A stretch of 64,000 bases of DNA from Sphingobacteriaceae bacterium (GCA_002319075.1 NVQB01000001.1:2666001-2730000), one strand, 5' to 3'; positions 26,925 to 36,366 are shown, numbered from the stretch's first letter. The notes: a model not told the origin generated them from the sequence alone. Numbers and translations: made by a program.

Positions 26925-28066
26925 GCTGATAGAATTTCGTGTAATGTTTTTATAAGAGCATCAATTTCTTCTTCTGTGTTGTGAAGATGTAAACTAATGC
27001 GTAAACGTTCTTTTCCAGATGGAACTGACGGACTTAAAATTGCCCTTACATCAAAACCTTTCTGTTGTAATTTTTTCGAAATTAGCCTTGTTCTTTCATT
27101 ACCTGTTGTCACCACACTTTGAATGGGACTGTTACTTTCAATCAAATAGCCGCCTTCAGGCAAAATTAAATTTTTTCTAAAGCGTTCAATCAGTTTATGA
27201 AGTGCCGAGTTATCAAAATTTACATTTGCCAGTTCTTCGTAAGCACAAGATATGTTTGCCAGGGAAGGCATAGGCAAAGCAGTGGTAAAAATAAAGGACC
27301 GTGAAAAATTGATGAGGTAATTACGAAGTGTCTCGCTTCCTAATACTATAGCGCCGTGACAACCCATGGCCTTGCCGAAAGTATGAATGCGTGCAAAAAT
27401 TCTGTTTTCAAGTCCAAGTTCATTTACCATGCCTTTGCCTTGTTTTCCAAATACACCTGTTGAATGGGCTTCATCAACAATAAGATTAGCGTTGTATTTT
27501 TCACAGAGATCAGCGAGAGCTTTTAAATCAGCACTGTCGCCATCCATGGAATAAATCGATTCTACGGCAACAAAAATACTGCCGGTAGCATGCGTAAATT
27601 TTTTTTCAAGATCATTAAGGTCGTTATGCGCAAAACGAAAACGTGTAGCGTGACTTAAACGGCAGCCGTCAATAATACTGGCATGAATTAATTCGTCTGT
27701 TATGATTGTATCTCCTTTTTGAGCGATGCAGGAAAATAACCCAACATTAGCATCATAACCTGAATTAAAAAGAAGTCCCGCTTCAGCCAGGTGAAAAGCG
27801 GCGATTTTTTTCTCGAGAATTTCTGCATAATCCGTATTTCCTGAAATAGAACGCGAACCGGTAGCTCCTGATAAATAAGAATGCTTATGTAGAATTTCCT
27901 CAACCGATTTTTTTATTTTTTCAGAACGGGCAAAACTTAAATAATCATTACTGCAAAAATCGCTGAGGTTTTCATTCACTTGCAGAGAACGTATTAAAGA
28001 GTCTTTGATTCTTTTGTCAAGGGCTTCTTGTAATTTCTCCGTTGCGTTTTTTAATAGTGTATTCAA
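26921..28066 (-). CDS. bioF: 8-amino-7-oxononanoate synthase
   Basis: PLP-dependent condensation of pimeloyl thioester with alanine to KAPA. A 381-residue alpha-oxoamine synthase. Seen: FCSNDYLSFA near 37-46, GATGSRSISGNT, VDEAHSTGVFGKQGKG and the PLP lysine in IHTFGKAMGCHGA. It overlaps bioD by 4 bp. The 94 bp upstream, up to the bioB stop, hold an inverted copy of the repeat found inside bioB. No bioC or bioH is in the window. Confidence 0.95.
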   Translation of the reverse strand: MNTLLKNATEKLQEALDKRIKDSLIRSLQVNENLSDFCSNDYLSFARSEKIKKSVEEILHKHSYLSGATGSRSISGNTDYAEILEKKIAAFHLAEAGLLFNSGYDANVGLFSCIAQKGDTIITDELIHASIIDGCRLSHATRFRFAHNDLNDLEKKFTHATGSIFVAVESIYSMDGDSADLKALADLCEKYNANLIVDEAHSTGVFGKQGKGMVNELGLENRIFARIHTFGKAMGCHGAIVLGSETLRNYLINFSRSFIFTTALPMPSLANISCAYEELANVNFDNSALHKLIERFRKNLILPEGGYLIESNSPIQSVVTTGNERTRLISKKLQQKGFDVRAILSPSVPSGKERLRISLHLHNTEEEIDALIKTLHEILSA

Positions 28067-28079
28067 AACTATGAGGTTC

Positions 28080-28103
28080 TTCTCGACTACGCTTGAAGTG
28101 ACA
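28080..28103. repeat. Inverted single copy of the 21-bp repeat
   Basis: TTCTCGACTACGCTTGAAG plus TGACA is the reverse-complement orientation of the unit expanded in the bioB tail, sitting between bioF and bioB. Together with the array it could fold back in the transcript. Confidence 0.7.
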
Positions 28104-28160
28104 TTTTCATTTTACTAAGCACAGCAAAAATAATATCACTAGAAGTGAGGTCTCTGTTAT

Positions 28161-29342
28161 TTAAAGCGTAGTCGATGTCATTTCGAGCGCAGTCGATGGC
28201 ATTTCGAGTGTAGTCGATGCCCTTTCGAGCGTAGTCGATGTCATTTCGAGCGTAGTCGATGTGGTTTCGAGCGTAGTCGATGGCATTTCGAGCGTAGTCG
28301 ATGGCATTTCGAGTGTAGTCGATGGCATTTCGAGCGTAGTCGATGTCATTTCGAGCGTAGTCGAGAAATTCCCCACTTCGCGTTCTGTGCCTTTAAAGGC
28401 TTTACGTGCTTGTAATCCAAGAATTTCAAACATTTTCATATCATCTGATGTAGATGGATTTGGAGTCGTTAATAGTTTGTCTCCGGCAAATATTGAGTTC
28501 GCTCCTGCCATAAAACAAAGTGCTTGTTCTGACACGGGCATTTCTAATCTTCCTGCAGACAAACGGACAACGGTTTTTGGCATTATAATACGAGCTGTGG
28601 CAATCATGCGCACCATATCCCAAACAGGTACACGGGGTTGTGCTTCAAGCGGTGTACCTTTAACCGGAACCAATGCATTAATAGGAACCGATTCTGGATG
28701 TTTTGGCATCGTAGCTAATAAATGCAACATGCCAATTCTGTCTGATTCTGTTTCACCAAGGCCAACAATGCCACCGGAGCAAACGGTTAGGTCGGCCTTG
28801 CGCACATTTTCAATAGTCTTTAAACGGTCATCGTAGGTACGTGTGCTGATGACATTTTTATAGTGCTCTTCAGAAGTATCGATGTTATGATTGTATGCAA
28901 ATAATCCTGCGTCTTTTAATTTTTGTGCTTGTTCGTAATTCAACATGCCAAGTGTACAGCAAACCTCCATGTCCATTGCATTAACAGTTTTCACCATCTC
29001 TAAAACTTTATCGAAGTCACGATTGTCACGCACCTCGCGCCATGCAGCGCCCATACACAAACGCGATGATCCTCCGTCTTTCGCAGCTTGAGCAGCTTGC
29101 TTCACCTCTTCCAACTTCATCATACCATGCACATTTACGTCGGTGTTATAACGCGCTGCTTGCGGGCAGTAAGAGCAATCTTCCGGACAACCACCAGTTT
29201 TTATAGAAATTAAAGAACTGATTTGAACTTCGGAATAATCATTGTTGGCGCGGTGAATAGTAGCAGCATCAAAAATAAGATCGAGGAGTGGACGATTATA
29301 GATTTCAGAAATCTCTTCTTTGGTCCAGTTATTTTTTACCAT
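28161..29342 (-). CDS. bioB: Biotin synthase with repeat-encoded C-terminal tail
   Basis: Radical SAM enzyme inserting sulphur into dethiobiotin. The cluster motif [16 protein letters not shown] (C-x3-C-x2-C) and the [2Fe-2S] ligands (in [15 protein letters not shown] and the C of VCSGGIVG) are intact. The enzyme core ends near residue 326 ([15 protein letters not shown]), the usual length. It is followed by 67 extra residues made of nine near-identical heptads STTLEM(T/P) and a last STTL, encoded by a tandem 21-bp intergenic-type repeat. The tail is very unlikely to be part of the fold. First gene of bioB-F-D-A. Confidence 0.95.
   Translation of the reverse strand: MVKNNWTKEEISEIYNRPLLDLIFDAATIHRANNDYSEVQISSLISIKTGGCPEDCSYCPQAARYNTDVNVHGMMKLEEVKQAAQAAKDGGSSRLCMGAAWREVRDNRDFDKVLEMVKTVNAMDMEVCCTLGMLNYEQAQKLKDAGLFAYNHNIDTSEEHYKNVISTRTYDDRLKTIENVRKADLTVCSGGIVGLGETESDRIGMLHLLATMPKHPESVPINALVPVKGTPLEAQPRVPVWDMVRMIATARIIMPKTVVRLSAGRLEMPVSEQALCFMAGANSIFAGDKLLTTPNPSTSDDMKMFEILGLQARKAFKGTEREVGNFSTTLEMTSTTLEMPSTTLEMPSTTLEMPSTTLETTSTTLEMTSTTLERASTTLEMPSTALEMTSTTL
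28166..28369. repeat. Tandem 21-bp repeat array inside bioB
   Basis: Nine full 21-bp units (28166-28354) and one partial, core AGTCGATGTCATTTCGA, varying at a few positions (TCATTT, GCATTT, CCCTTT, GGTTTC). Spacers are absent, so it is not CRISPR. The 21-bp period equals seven codons, so the bioB frame stays open through every unit. Confidence 0.92.
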
Positions 29343-29695
29343 AAAGTACTTTTAAATTTTGCGGTAAAAATAACAAACTTTATTTGGAATGGAATTAATA
29401 ATAAGTGGAGTAGAATTTTTTAAAGAAAGTGAGTACTTAATAATAGAAGTATCTACTTGAATCTTAATAATGTGTTAGTAATAATATGAGCAACCAATCG
29501 TTCAATACTTTACTTTCATAAAAATCAAACCATACACTATGATTTCTTCTATCGCTGTACACCCAAATGATTTTCTTAAACCTCTAAAAACCATCCTGAT
29601 AGAATAAACAACTCCCTGTTCAAATCAATTTGGCTCTTAACATTAAAAGCAATTCTGTATTTCTAGATTTATCACAAGTTATTTAATTTATTTCT
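29343..29695. other. AT-rich divergent region bioB / phoH
   Basis: About 350 bp between divergent genes. It should hold both promoters, but no exact TAnnTTTG box was found in a convincing place on either strand, and no hairpin or gene is visible. Confidence 0.5.
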
Positions 29696-31042
29696 ATGGC
29701 GAAACGACCAGGCAAAGCAAGTATCGGAGAACGTAAAATTTTTGTTCTCGATACCTCTGTTATTATTTACGATCACACTGCGATGAGGAATTTTGCAGAA
29801 CACGATGTGGTGATCCCGATTACAGTTCTTGAAGAGTTAGATAACTTTAAGAAGGGCAACGATACAAAAAATTTCTCAGCCCGTGAATTCACAAGGTACA
29901 TCGACAAGCATGCGCAGGATAGTCTGCAAAACTGGACGGCGATTAACGGACCTACCCGGGGCAAATTCAAAATAGAACTTCACAGTTCTTCAAAGGTAAA
30001 CGCCGAAAAAATATTCGACGATCGTAAGGCCGATCACCGGATTTTAAATACGGCTTTATATGTTTCAGAAACTCATCCGGGAAGAAAAGTAATTTTAGTT
30101 ACGAAAGACATCAATCTTCGTATTAAAGCCAAGAGTTTAAATCTTCTTGCGGAAGATTATGAAACAGGGAAAATAAAATCGGTTGATGAACTTTACACCG
30201 GCAATACTGAGGATGTAAAGGCAACCAATGAACAAATTGCCAGCATCTACAACAAAGGAAATACATCTGCAAAAGCGATTCTTAAAAAAGGTGGCGTTCC
30301 TAATCATTACTATGTTTTAAAGAATGGTTCTCAAAGTGTTCTTGCCAGGTACAATCAGGAAGATGATACCATGCAAAGGGTTATTAAGACCGCTGCGTTT
30401 GGCGTTATTCCAAAAAATGCAGAACAGGCCTTTGCTTTGGATGCCATTATGAATCCGGACATTAAACTGGTAACGATTCAAGGTGTAGCAGGAACAGGAA
30501 AAACATTATTGTCACTGGCTGGAGCCCTTGAGTTAAGAAGAAATTATCACCAGATCTATTTGGCGCGTCCTGTTGTGCCTTTGAGTAACAAAGACATAGG
30601 GTATTTGCCAGGCGACGTTAACAGCAAATTAAATCCTTACATGGAACCGCTTTGGGACAATCTAAAATACATCCGAAGCTTATTCAGTGAAAAAGATAAA
30701 GAACATAAACAACTTAACGAAATGGTGGAAGCCCAGAAATTAGTGGTTTGCCCACTTGCTTACATTCGCGGAAGAAGTTTAAGCAATGTGTTCTTTATTG
30801 TGGATGAAGCACAAAATTTAACACCCCATGAAGTGAAAACAATTATCACACGTGCCGGAGAAAATACAAAAATCATCTTCACAGGAGATATTAATCAAAT
30901 AGATACCCCTTACCTTGATTCTCAAAGTAATGGCCTGAGCTATATGATCGATAAGTTAAAAGGTCAGCCCTTATATGCTCATATCACACTTGAAAAAGGC
31001 GAGCGTAGTGAATTAGCAAATCTTGCTAACGAACTGCTTTAA
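29696..31042 (+). CDS. PIN-domain / PhoH-type ATPase
   Basis: A 448-residue fusion. The N-terminal PIN domain (about 14-150) starts FVLDTSVIIYD and has further acidic residues in ELDNFKKG and ILVTKDINLRIKA, the nuclease metal site. The C-terminal PhoH domain has Walker A GVAGTGKTLLSLAG near 263-276, Walker B FFIVDEAQNLTP and IIFTGDINQID. PhoH2-type proteins with this architecture are RNA helicase/RNases. No antitoxin gene precedes it here. It is monocistronic with its own terminator. Confidence 0.93.
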   Translation: MAKRPGKASIGERKIFVLDTSVIIYDHTAMRNFAEHDVVIPITVLEELDNFKKGNDTKNFSAREFTRYIDKHAQDSLQNWTAINGPTRGKFKIELHSSSKVNAEKIFDDRKADHRILNTALYVSETHPGRKVILVTKDINLRIKAKSLNLLAEDYETGKIKSVDELYTGNTEDVKATNEQIASIYNKGNTSAKAILKKGGVPNHYYVLKNGSQSVLARYNQEDDTMQRVIKTAAFGVIPKNAEQAFALDAIMNPDIKLVTIQGVAGTGKTLLSLAGALELRRNYHQIYLARPVVPLSNKDIGYLPGDVNSKLNPYMEPLWDNLKYIRSLFSEKDKEHKQLNEMVEAQKLVVCPLAYIRGRSLSNVFFIVDEAQNLTPHEVKTIITRAGENTKIIFTGDINQIDTPYLDSQSNGLSYMIDKLKGQPLYAHITLEKGERSELANLANELL

Positions 31043-31066
31043 GCCATTACAAAATCTACTAAAAGG

Positions 31067-31095
31067 AGAAGTTCTGTAAGGACTTCTTTTTTTTT
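31067..31095 (+). terminator. Terminator after the PhoH gene
   Basis: AGAAGTTC pairs with GGACTTCT (one wobble) over a TGTAA loop, then eight T residues. Confidence 0.85.
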
Positions 31096-31147
31096 GAAAT
31101 CTCTCCGTCGTGGCACATTTTTTTCGTACAAAGGTAAAACTCACAGT

Positions 31148-32458
31148 ATGAAAAAAGCTCTGCTTACCTTATTCAGTCTTTACTATTTACTTTCTGCTTC
31201 TAATCTTCAAGCCCAGCAAGCTGGCTCTACTGTAAAAGATAGTTCCGGAAAGAAGCGAACAGATCTCCCCGAACCCTACGCAACAAAATCTTCAAGAAAT
31301 TTTTCTGAGGTCATTGGCTGGGAAAATAATTCTACACCTAAGGCTCCGGAAGGGTTTACAGTGACAAGATTTGGCGAAGGGTATAACAATCCTCGTTGGA
31401 TTTATGTGTTGCCAAATGGCGATGTTCTTGTTGCTGAAACAAAAGTAGAACACAAAGGTCTGGTTAAAGTTGGAGCCATACTTATTGGCGCCGACAAACA
31501 GGAAAATAAAAGCGAGGACATGCGTCGCATCCTGTTACTGCGCGATGTAGACAAAGATGGTAAACCCGACATGCAAACTGTTTTTCTTGCCGATCAAAAT
31601 TTGCCATTCGGAATGGTGGTAGTGAGAAATTATTTTTATGTGGCATGCACCGATGCAGTTTGGCGTTATCCTTATAAAGAGGGGCAAACAACTATTACGA
31701 CAAAAGGCGAAAAGATATTGGAACTTCCTGCTGGAGAAAGGCACTGGACAAAAAACATTATTTCTAATAAAACGGGAACAAAACTTTATGTTGCTATTGG
31801 TTCTGCCAGCAACGTGGGGGAGAAGGGTTTGGACAAAGAAGCAAATCGGGCACGTATTATAGAATGTAATTTAGATGGTACAAATATGAAGGTATACGCT
31901 TCGGGACTTCGTAATCCTGTAGGAATGGACTGGCAACCAGGTACGGATATTATGTGGACAGCAGTAAACGAACGCGATGAGTTGGGTGACGATCTCGTTC
32001 CTGATTATCTGACAAGTGTAAAGGAAGGTGGTTTCTACGGTTGGCCTTATTCCTACTGGGGTAGCAATAAAGATCCGCGCATTAAGGAAGATGAGCAACG
32101 ACCAGACTTAGTTAGCAAAACACTTATTCCTGAAGTGGATCTTGGTTCACATACAGCTTCTTTAGGCCTGGCATTTTATACAAAGAAAAAATTCCCTGCA
32201 AAGTATATGAATGGCGCTTTCATTGGTCAACACGGTTCATGGAATCGCGCAGTGCCTTCCGGTTATAAAGTGGTGTTTGTTCCTTTTGATGGAAAAAAAG
32301 CAGGTAAGCCCGAAGATTTTTTAACCGGCTTTATGAAGGATGAAAGTAAAAACGAAGTCAAAGGCCGTCCGGTTGGTGTTGCCATTATGAACGACGGATC
32401 GCTGCTTGTGGCAGACGATGCGGGTAATTGCGTTTGGCGCGTGAGTTACGGAAAGTAA
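31148..32458 (+). CDS. Secreted sorbosone dehydrogenase-like beta-propeller protein
   Basis: A 436-residue protein whose ATG at 31148 gives a clean signal peptide MKKALLTLFSLYYLLSAS...QAQ; an upstream TTG lies within the previous terminator and was rejected. The mature part matches the L-sorbosone/PQQ glucose dehydrogenase beta-propeller: NPRWIYVLPNGDVLVAETK, PFGMVVVRNYFYVACTD, ASGLRNPVGMDWQP, LGDDLVPDYLT, QHGSWNRAVPSGYKVVF and GSLLVADDAGNCVWRV. Such enzymes oxidise sugars or aldehydes in the periplasm using PQQ. PQQ genes are not in the window. Confidence 0.88.
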   Translation: MKKALLTLFSLYYLLSASNLQAQQAGSTVKDSSGKKRTDLPEPYATKSSRNFSEVIGWENNSTPKAPEGFTVTRFGEGYNNPRWIYVLPNGDVLVAETKVEHKGLVKVGAILIGADKQENKSEDMRRILLLRDVDKDGKPDMQTVFLADQNLPFGMVVVRNYFYVACTDAVWRYPYKEGQTTITTKGEKILELPAGERHWTKNIISNKTGTKLYVAIGSASNVGEKGLDKEANRARIIECNLDGTNMKVYASGLRNPVGMDWQPGTDIMWTAVNERDELGDDLVPDYLTSVKEGGFYGWPYSYWGSNKDPRIKEDEQRPDLVSKTLIPEVDLGSHTASLGLAFYTKKKFPAKYMNGAFIGQHGSWNRAVPSGYKVVFVPFDGKKAGKPEDFLTGFMKDESKNEVKGRPVGVAIMNDGSLLVADDAGNCVWRVSYGK

Positions 32459-32521
32459 TTGCGACTTCTCGCGCTAAACAACCTTCTTTGCAAAATGCAT
32501 TTTAGATTGTATTTTTAAGCT

Positions 32522-32998
32522 ATGGATGTGTTTAAGTCAATAGTGGTGATAAGCTTTTTTTGCTCTACTTTATTAAGTTGTGACGAACCTAAAAGTAATT
32601 TTGAAACAAGATTAGAAAACTTAAAAGTACACAAGTCCGAAGAGGACAAGATGTTCAAGTTTGCAGTTCCCGACTCTATTCCGGCTCTTCTGGTGGCGGC
32701 AGTTTACTACGAGCACCATATAAGTGCTCATGGCGTTATAGTTTATGCAGATTCAAATAAAAAAGAAGCCGTTAATTATTTCTTTTTTCCAGATAGTACT
32801 GTTCAATCGGATAAAATTGTAAGCGTCAAATTTAATGAGTTTAAGTCTGCAACCACAGACGTACACTATATAGTTAAGCAAAAATCTGTTGCCAGGATAG
32901 TTCAAAGTGGCGCCCTGTCTTACTCATCAGAAAATGCACGTATTGACAATGGTAATACATATGAGAGTTGGGTACATCAAAATACCAATACACCTTAA
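32522..32998 (+). CDS. Hypothetical lipoprotein
   Basis: A 158-residue protein with signal peptide and lipobox LLSC (cysteine 20). The mature part (SIPALLVAAVYYEHHISAHGVIVY...) looks like an alpha/beta fold but matches no family I know. It precedes the TonB-dependent receptor gene by 15 bp on the same strand, so it may be the receptor's surface or periplasmic lipoprotein partner, a common pairing in Bacteroidota. It is not SusD-like in size. Confidence 0.6.
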   Translation: MDVFKSIVVISFFCSTLLSCDEPKSNFETRLENLKVHKSEEDKMFKFAVPDSIPALLVAAVYYEHHISAHGVIVYADSNKKEAVNYFFFPDSTVQSDKIVSVKFNEFKSATTDVHYIVKQKSVARIVQSGALSYSSENARIDNGNTYESWVHQNTNTP

Positions 32999-33013
32999 TG
33001 GATCAGTAAGAAA

Positions 33014-35083
33014 ATGATTACGAGATCGAAGGCAAAACGTTTTATATGTTGTTTGTGTTTAATTATTACAACGCATGTTTACGCCCAAAAGGATTCAGTC
33101 CAGCTCAACGAGGTAATTATTTCGTCGTATCTTGGCGATAGACCCGTATTGCGCCTTCCAGCGTCGGTGGCGCTCATCGATAGTTCGCAATTAACTAAAC
33201 AAGCAGGCCAGTCTTTAGTTCCGGTTTTAAATACAATTCCTGGTGTGCGCATGGAGGAGCGTTCTCCGGGGAGCTACCGTTTGTCTATTCGTGGAAGTTT
33301 GATTCGTTCACCTTTTGGAATTCGTAATACGAAACTTTATATAGATGAATATCCCCTTACAAATGCTGGTGGCGATGCTTATCTAAATTTGCTCGATATG
33401 CATAGCATCAGTAGTGTCGAAATTTTAAAGGGCCCTGACGGCAGCCTGTTCGGCGCAAATTCCGGGGGCGTAGTACGATTAAATCCGTACGACAGATTTT
33501 CAGATACAACTTTTGTTCGCATTGGATTAGGTTTAGGATCTTATGGTATGTTTCAGCAAAATGTTGCTTTGCACTTAAAGCAGAAAAGAAGTACTATCTC
33601 TATAAATGAAGCCTGGCAAAGATCTGATGGTTACCGCGAGAACAGCGCAATGGATAGAAAGTTCTTCCAGATCTCTGATCGTATTAATTATAATGCAAAA
33701 GGACAATTAAGGCTCTACTTTTTTTATTCAGATTTAAAGTATGAAACTCCGGGTGGATTAACTTTAGCACAATTCAATGAAAATCCAAAGCAGGCCCGTC
33801 CTGCCACTAAAGTAATCCCGGGCGCTATAGAACAAAATGCTTCTATTCGTAACCGTACTTTTTTTGGAGGAGTAACGCATGAATATAAAATAAACAATCA
33901 GGTTAAACATGTAATTTCCATTTTTGGATCACAAACTTTATTTGAAAATCCCTTCATTACAAATTATGAGGTGCGGGAAGAGGCTAACGTTGGCACGCGA
34001 ACCTGGTTTGAGTTTAGCAATAAAGAAGAATCGCGTGTCAGGTTAAAATTTAATGTTGGGGGAGAATACCAGGCCTTACAATCTGCAATAAGTAATTACG
34101 GCAATCGCAAAGGTAGTAAAGATACTGTGCAGGCTCGTGATCAATTAGAAGTACAACAGGGTTTTGTTTTTACAAGACTTACGGCAGATTTTAATAACAA
34201 ATGGATCACAGAAGTTTCTTTAAGTTATAACGCCAACCAACTTTTATTTTCTCGCACTCAACCCATCTTTATTTCGGAAAATAAAAAAATTCTTCGTCCT
34301 GAATTTATGCCCAGAGCAGCTGCCTCCTACATAGTGAACAAACTTGTTTCTTTCCGCGGAATTATAAGCAGGGGCTATTCTCCGCCAACACTCCAGGAAA
34401 TCCGTTCTTCAGACAATACGGTGAATACCGCGCTTCACGCCGAACGCGGCTGGAATTATGAGCTTGGTATGCGTTTAAGAGATAAGAGTAGCAGAATCTA
34501 TTGCGATGTATCGGCATTTTATTACGAACTGAAACAAACTATAGTAAAACGCGAAAATGCTTTAGGACAGGACTATTTTGTAAATGCAGGCACGACTTAT
34601 CAGCCGGGAGTTGAATCTTTAATTCGCATAGATGTGATTAAACAAAGAACAAAAAGAGTTATCCGGGGACTTCAACTTTCGAATGCTTTTACATTTAATC
34701 TGTTCAGGTTTGGCAATTATGTTATAGGTGAAACGGATTACACAGCGAAAGAATTGACCGGAGTTCCTCGTTATGTTACGGTTACAGGCTTAACTCTTAA
34801 TTTACCGGTACGGTTTTATCTTTTTGCGCAACACAATTATACGGCCAGAATTCCTTTAAATGATTTGAATTCAGAGAATGCAAAAGACTATAACCTCATA
34901 CAAGTAAAGGTCGGCTGGATGTTTTATGGAAGCAAAAAATTTGTCTTCGACATTAGTGCAGGCATCGATAATCTTCTAGATCAAAAGTACAGTTTGGGTA
35001 ACGACTTAAATGCTGCCGGTAACCGCTATTACAACACTGCTGCACCGCGAAATTATTTTGGCAGAATTGTAATTGGCTTCTAA
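33014..35083 (+). CDS. TonB-dependent outer membrane receptor
   Basis: A 689-residue receptor with a signal peptide (about 1-24), a TonB-box-like start (KDSVQLNEVIISS), a plug domain (about 40-155) with GQSLVPVLNTIPGVRMEERSP and VEILKGPDGSLFGANSGGVVRL, and a beta barrel ending in an aromatic residue (NYFGRIVIGF). It lacks the N-terminal carboxypeptidase-like domain seen in SusC types and resembles ferric siderophore or metal receptors. Substrate not inferable; the upstream lipoprotein may cooperate. Confidence 0.92.
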   Translation: MITRSKAKRFICCLCLIITTHVYAQKDSVQLNEVIISSYLGDRPVLRLPASVALIDSSQLTKQAGQSLVPVLNTIPGVRMEERSPGSYRLSIRGSLIRSPFGIRNTKLYIDEYPLTNAGGDAYLNLLDMHSISSVEILKGPDGSLFGANSGGVVRLNPYDRFSDTTFVRIGLGLGSYGMFQQNVALHLKQKRSTISINEAWQRSDGYRENSAMDRKFFQISDRINYNAKGQLRLYFFYSDLKYETPGGLTLAQFNENPKQARPATKVIPGAIEQNASIRNRTFFGGVTHEYKINNQVKHVISIFGSQTLFENPFITNYEVREEANVGTRTWFEFSNKEESRVRLKFNVGGEYQALQSAISNYGNRKGSKDTVQARDQLEVQQGFVFTRLTADFNNKWITEVSLSYNANQLLFSRTQPIFISENKKILRPEFMPRAAASYIVNKLVSFRGIISRGYSPPTLQEIRSSDNTVNTALHAERGWNYELGMRLRDKSSRIYCDVSAFYYELKQTIVKRENALGQDYFVNAGTTYQPGVESLIRIDVIKQRTKRVIRGLQLSNAFTFNLFRFGNYVIGETDYTAKELTGVPRYVTVTGLTLNLPVRFYLFAQHNYTARIPLNDLNSENAKDYNLIQVKVGWMFYGSKKFVFDISAGIDNLLDQKYSLGNDLNAAGNRYYNTAAPRNYFGRIVIGF

Positions 35084-35092
35084 ACAATTACC

Positions 35093-35911
35093 CTAAAGTT
35101 TTTTCCAGATTTTCTCCTGATCTACTTGTTTAAACTTAGCTGAAATACGCGAAAAGTTAATGGTTTCTTTTTCGCCCAAGGCTAAATAAGAATTTGGCGA
35201 AAGACTAAGATCAAATAATTGAAAAGTACGGTCCTGTAATTCCTGGTCAAAATAGATCAATACGTTTCTACAAATAATAAGATCAAAACGATTTATATAT
35301 TCTTCGCTGGCAAGGCTATGGGAAATGAAAGTCATTCGTGAACGAAAGCGTTCATCGAATTTCTCGCCGAAAGAGGTTTCTGTATGGTACGCTGAAAAAT
35401 CCCTTTCTCCCCCGGAAAGAATATAATTTTTCGCATACAGTTGCGTAAGACTTACAGGGAAAACTCCTGTGCGTGCTTTTGTGAGCACTTGTGGATTCAC
35501 ATCTGTACCAAGTAACTCTGACTTTTGAAGGAGTCCGGCCTCATGCAATAAAATAGCAACACTGTAAACCTCCTGGCCCGTAGAGCAGCCCGCATGCCAG
35601 ACTCTTATAACCGGTCTTTTTGCTAACTCGGGGATTACCTGATTTCTTAATACGAGAAAAAACGAAGGATCACGAAACATTTCAGTAACATGTACGGTAA
35701 TCCGATCAATAAAATGATCAATGTAATTTGGATCAGATCTTAATTTTGTGGTAAACTCTGAGAAGCTGCGATATTTTTCGAGCTTGTAGAGGCGGTTAAT
35801 TCTACGTTTAAACGAATCGCGCGAATAATAAGTGAAGTCATAATTGTAGAGTTCTCGCAGGTCTTTAAGTACAGAATTTATCTCAGAATCGTTCAACATG
35901 GGAAATTTCAA
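35093..35911 (-). CDS. cheR: CheR-type protein-glutamate methyltransferase
   Basis: A 272-residue protein. The N-terminal alpha domain (about 1-75) includes DFTYYSRDSFKRRINR and is followed by the SAM-binding domain with VWHAGCSTGQEVYSVAI (motif I), LLGTDVNPQVLTKA and FDLIICRNVLIYFD. CheR enzymes methylate receptor glutamates, but no receptor, CheA or CheB gene is close, and Bacteroidota often use stand-alone CheR in hybrid signalling systems. Convergent with the receptor gene, 9 bp apart. Confidence 0.9.
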   Translation of the reverse strand: MKFPMLNDSEINSVLKDLRELYNYDFTYYSRDSFKRRINRLYKLEKYRSFSEFTTKLRSDPNYIDHFIDRITVHVTEMFRDPSFFLVLRNQVIPELAKRPVIRVWHAGCSTGQEVYSVAILLHEAGLLQKSELLGTDVNPQVLTKARTGVFPVSLTQLYAKNYILSGGERDFSAYHTETSFGEKFDERFRSRMTFISHSLASEEYINRFDLIICRNVLIYFDQELQDRTFQLFDLSLSPNSYLALGEKETINFSRISAKFKQVDQEKIWKKL

Positions 35912-36170
35912 TACCTTAAACTTCTACAATTAATAATTACAAGCGCATTTTTTTAAACACGGATTTTTTTCTATGCGAATTCGTTAAAAAAAACCAAGTC
36001 AACTTTAAGTAACAAGATTAAGAGGCTTGGTTTTCAACGTTCTAAAAAATATCAGTCAAATTAATGGGTTTTAGAAATTACCATTTATTAATATTTGAAT
36101 GTGCATAACAACATACGAATGGCTTAATTTTGTTTAAGAATTCTGAATCAATAAAAAAGAATTTTTTATT

Positions 36171-36186
36171 TGGCACAGAGTTTGCA
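36171..36186 (+). promoter_or_regulatory. Sigma-54 promoter
   Basis: TGGCAC at minus 24 and TTGCA at minus 12 with GG and GC exactly 10 nt apart, the strict sigma-54 spacing. It points to the right, where no gene starts on this strand for nearly 1 kb; a terminator-ended RNA follows. Confidence 0.8.
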
Positions 36187-36196
36187 ATTCTTTTAA

Positions 36197-36366
36197 TGTC
36201 AACCTTAAATAGAACCTTTGCACTAATTAATTACAAAGGCTGCATTAGAGGATCACTATATAACCACAAACCGACAGTGAAAGCATGAGCAACACTGGGA
36301 TACGGGGAGAAAAACTGATCTTCGGATCAAGACAAAAGGCCACAGTAATTTTTACTGTGGCTTTTT
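36197..36366 (+). ncRNA. Predicted sigma-54-dependent small RNA
   Basis: Predicted transcript of about 170 nt from about +12 of the sigma-54 promoter to a strong intrinsic terminator. Visible structure: CCTTTG (36215-36220) with CAAAGG (36234-36239); a TGATC-TTCG-GATCA stem (36316-36329) with the very stable UUCG tetraloop; then the terminator. The only frame inside (ATG at 36285) would read through the terminator, so it is unlikely to be coding. I cannot match it to a named RNA family. Expected regulation: activation by an NtrC-type regulator. Confidence 0.7.
36334..36366 (+). terminator. Terminator of the small RNA
   Basis: GCCACAGTAA and TTACTGTGGC form a perfect 10-bp stem with a TTT loop, extended by A-rich and T-rich flanks. 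Confidence 0.9.

Noticed and set aside
28166-28369. Repeat array considered as a CRISPR array
   Set aside because: Units abut with no unique spacers, the period is 21 bp, it lies inside a coding frame, and no cas genes are near.
28261-28836. 191-residue open frame on the plus strand opposite bioB
   Set aside because: It exists only because the 21-bp repeat has no stop codons in that frame; bioB on the other strand is a complete, recognisable enzyme.
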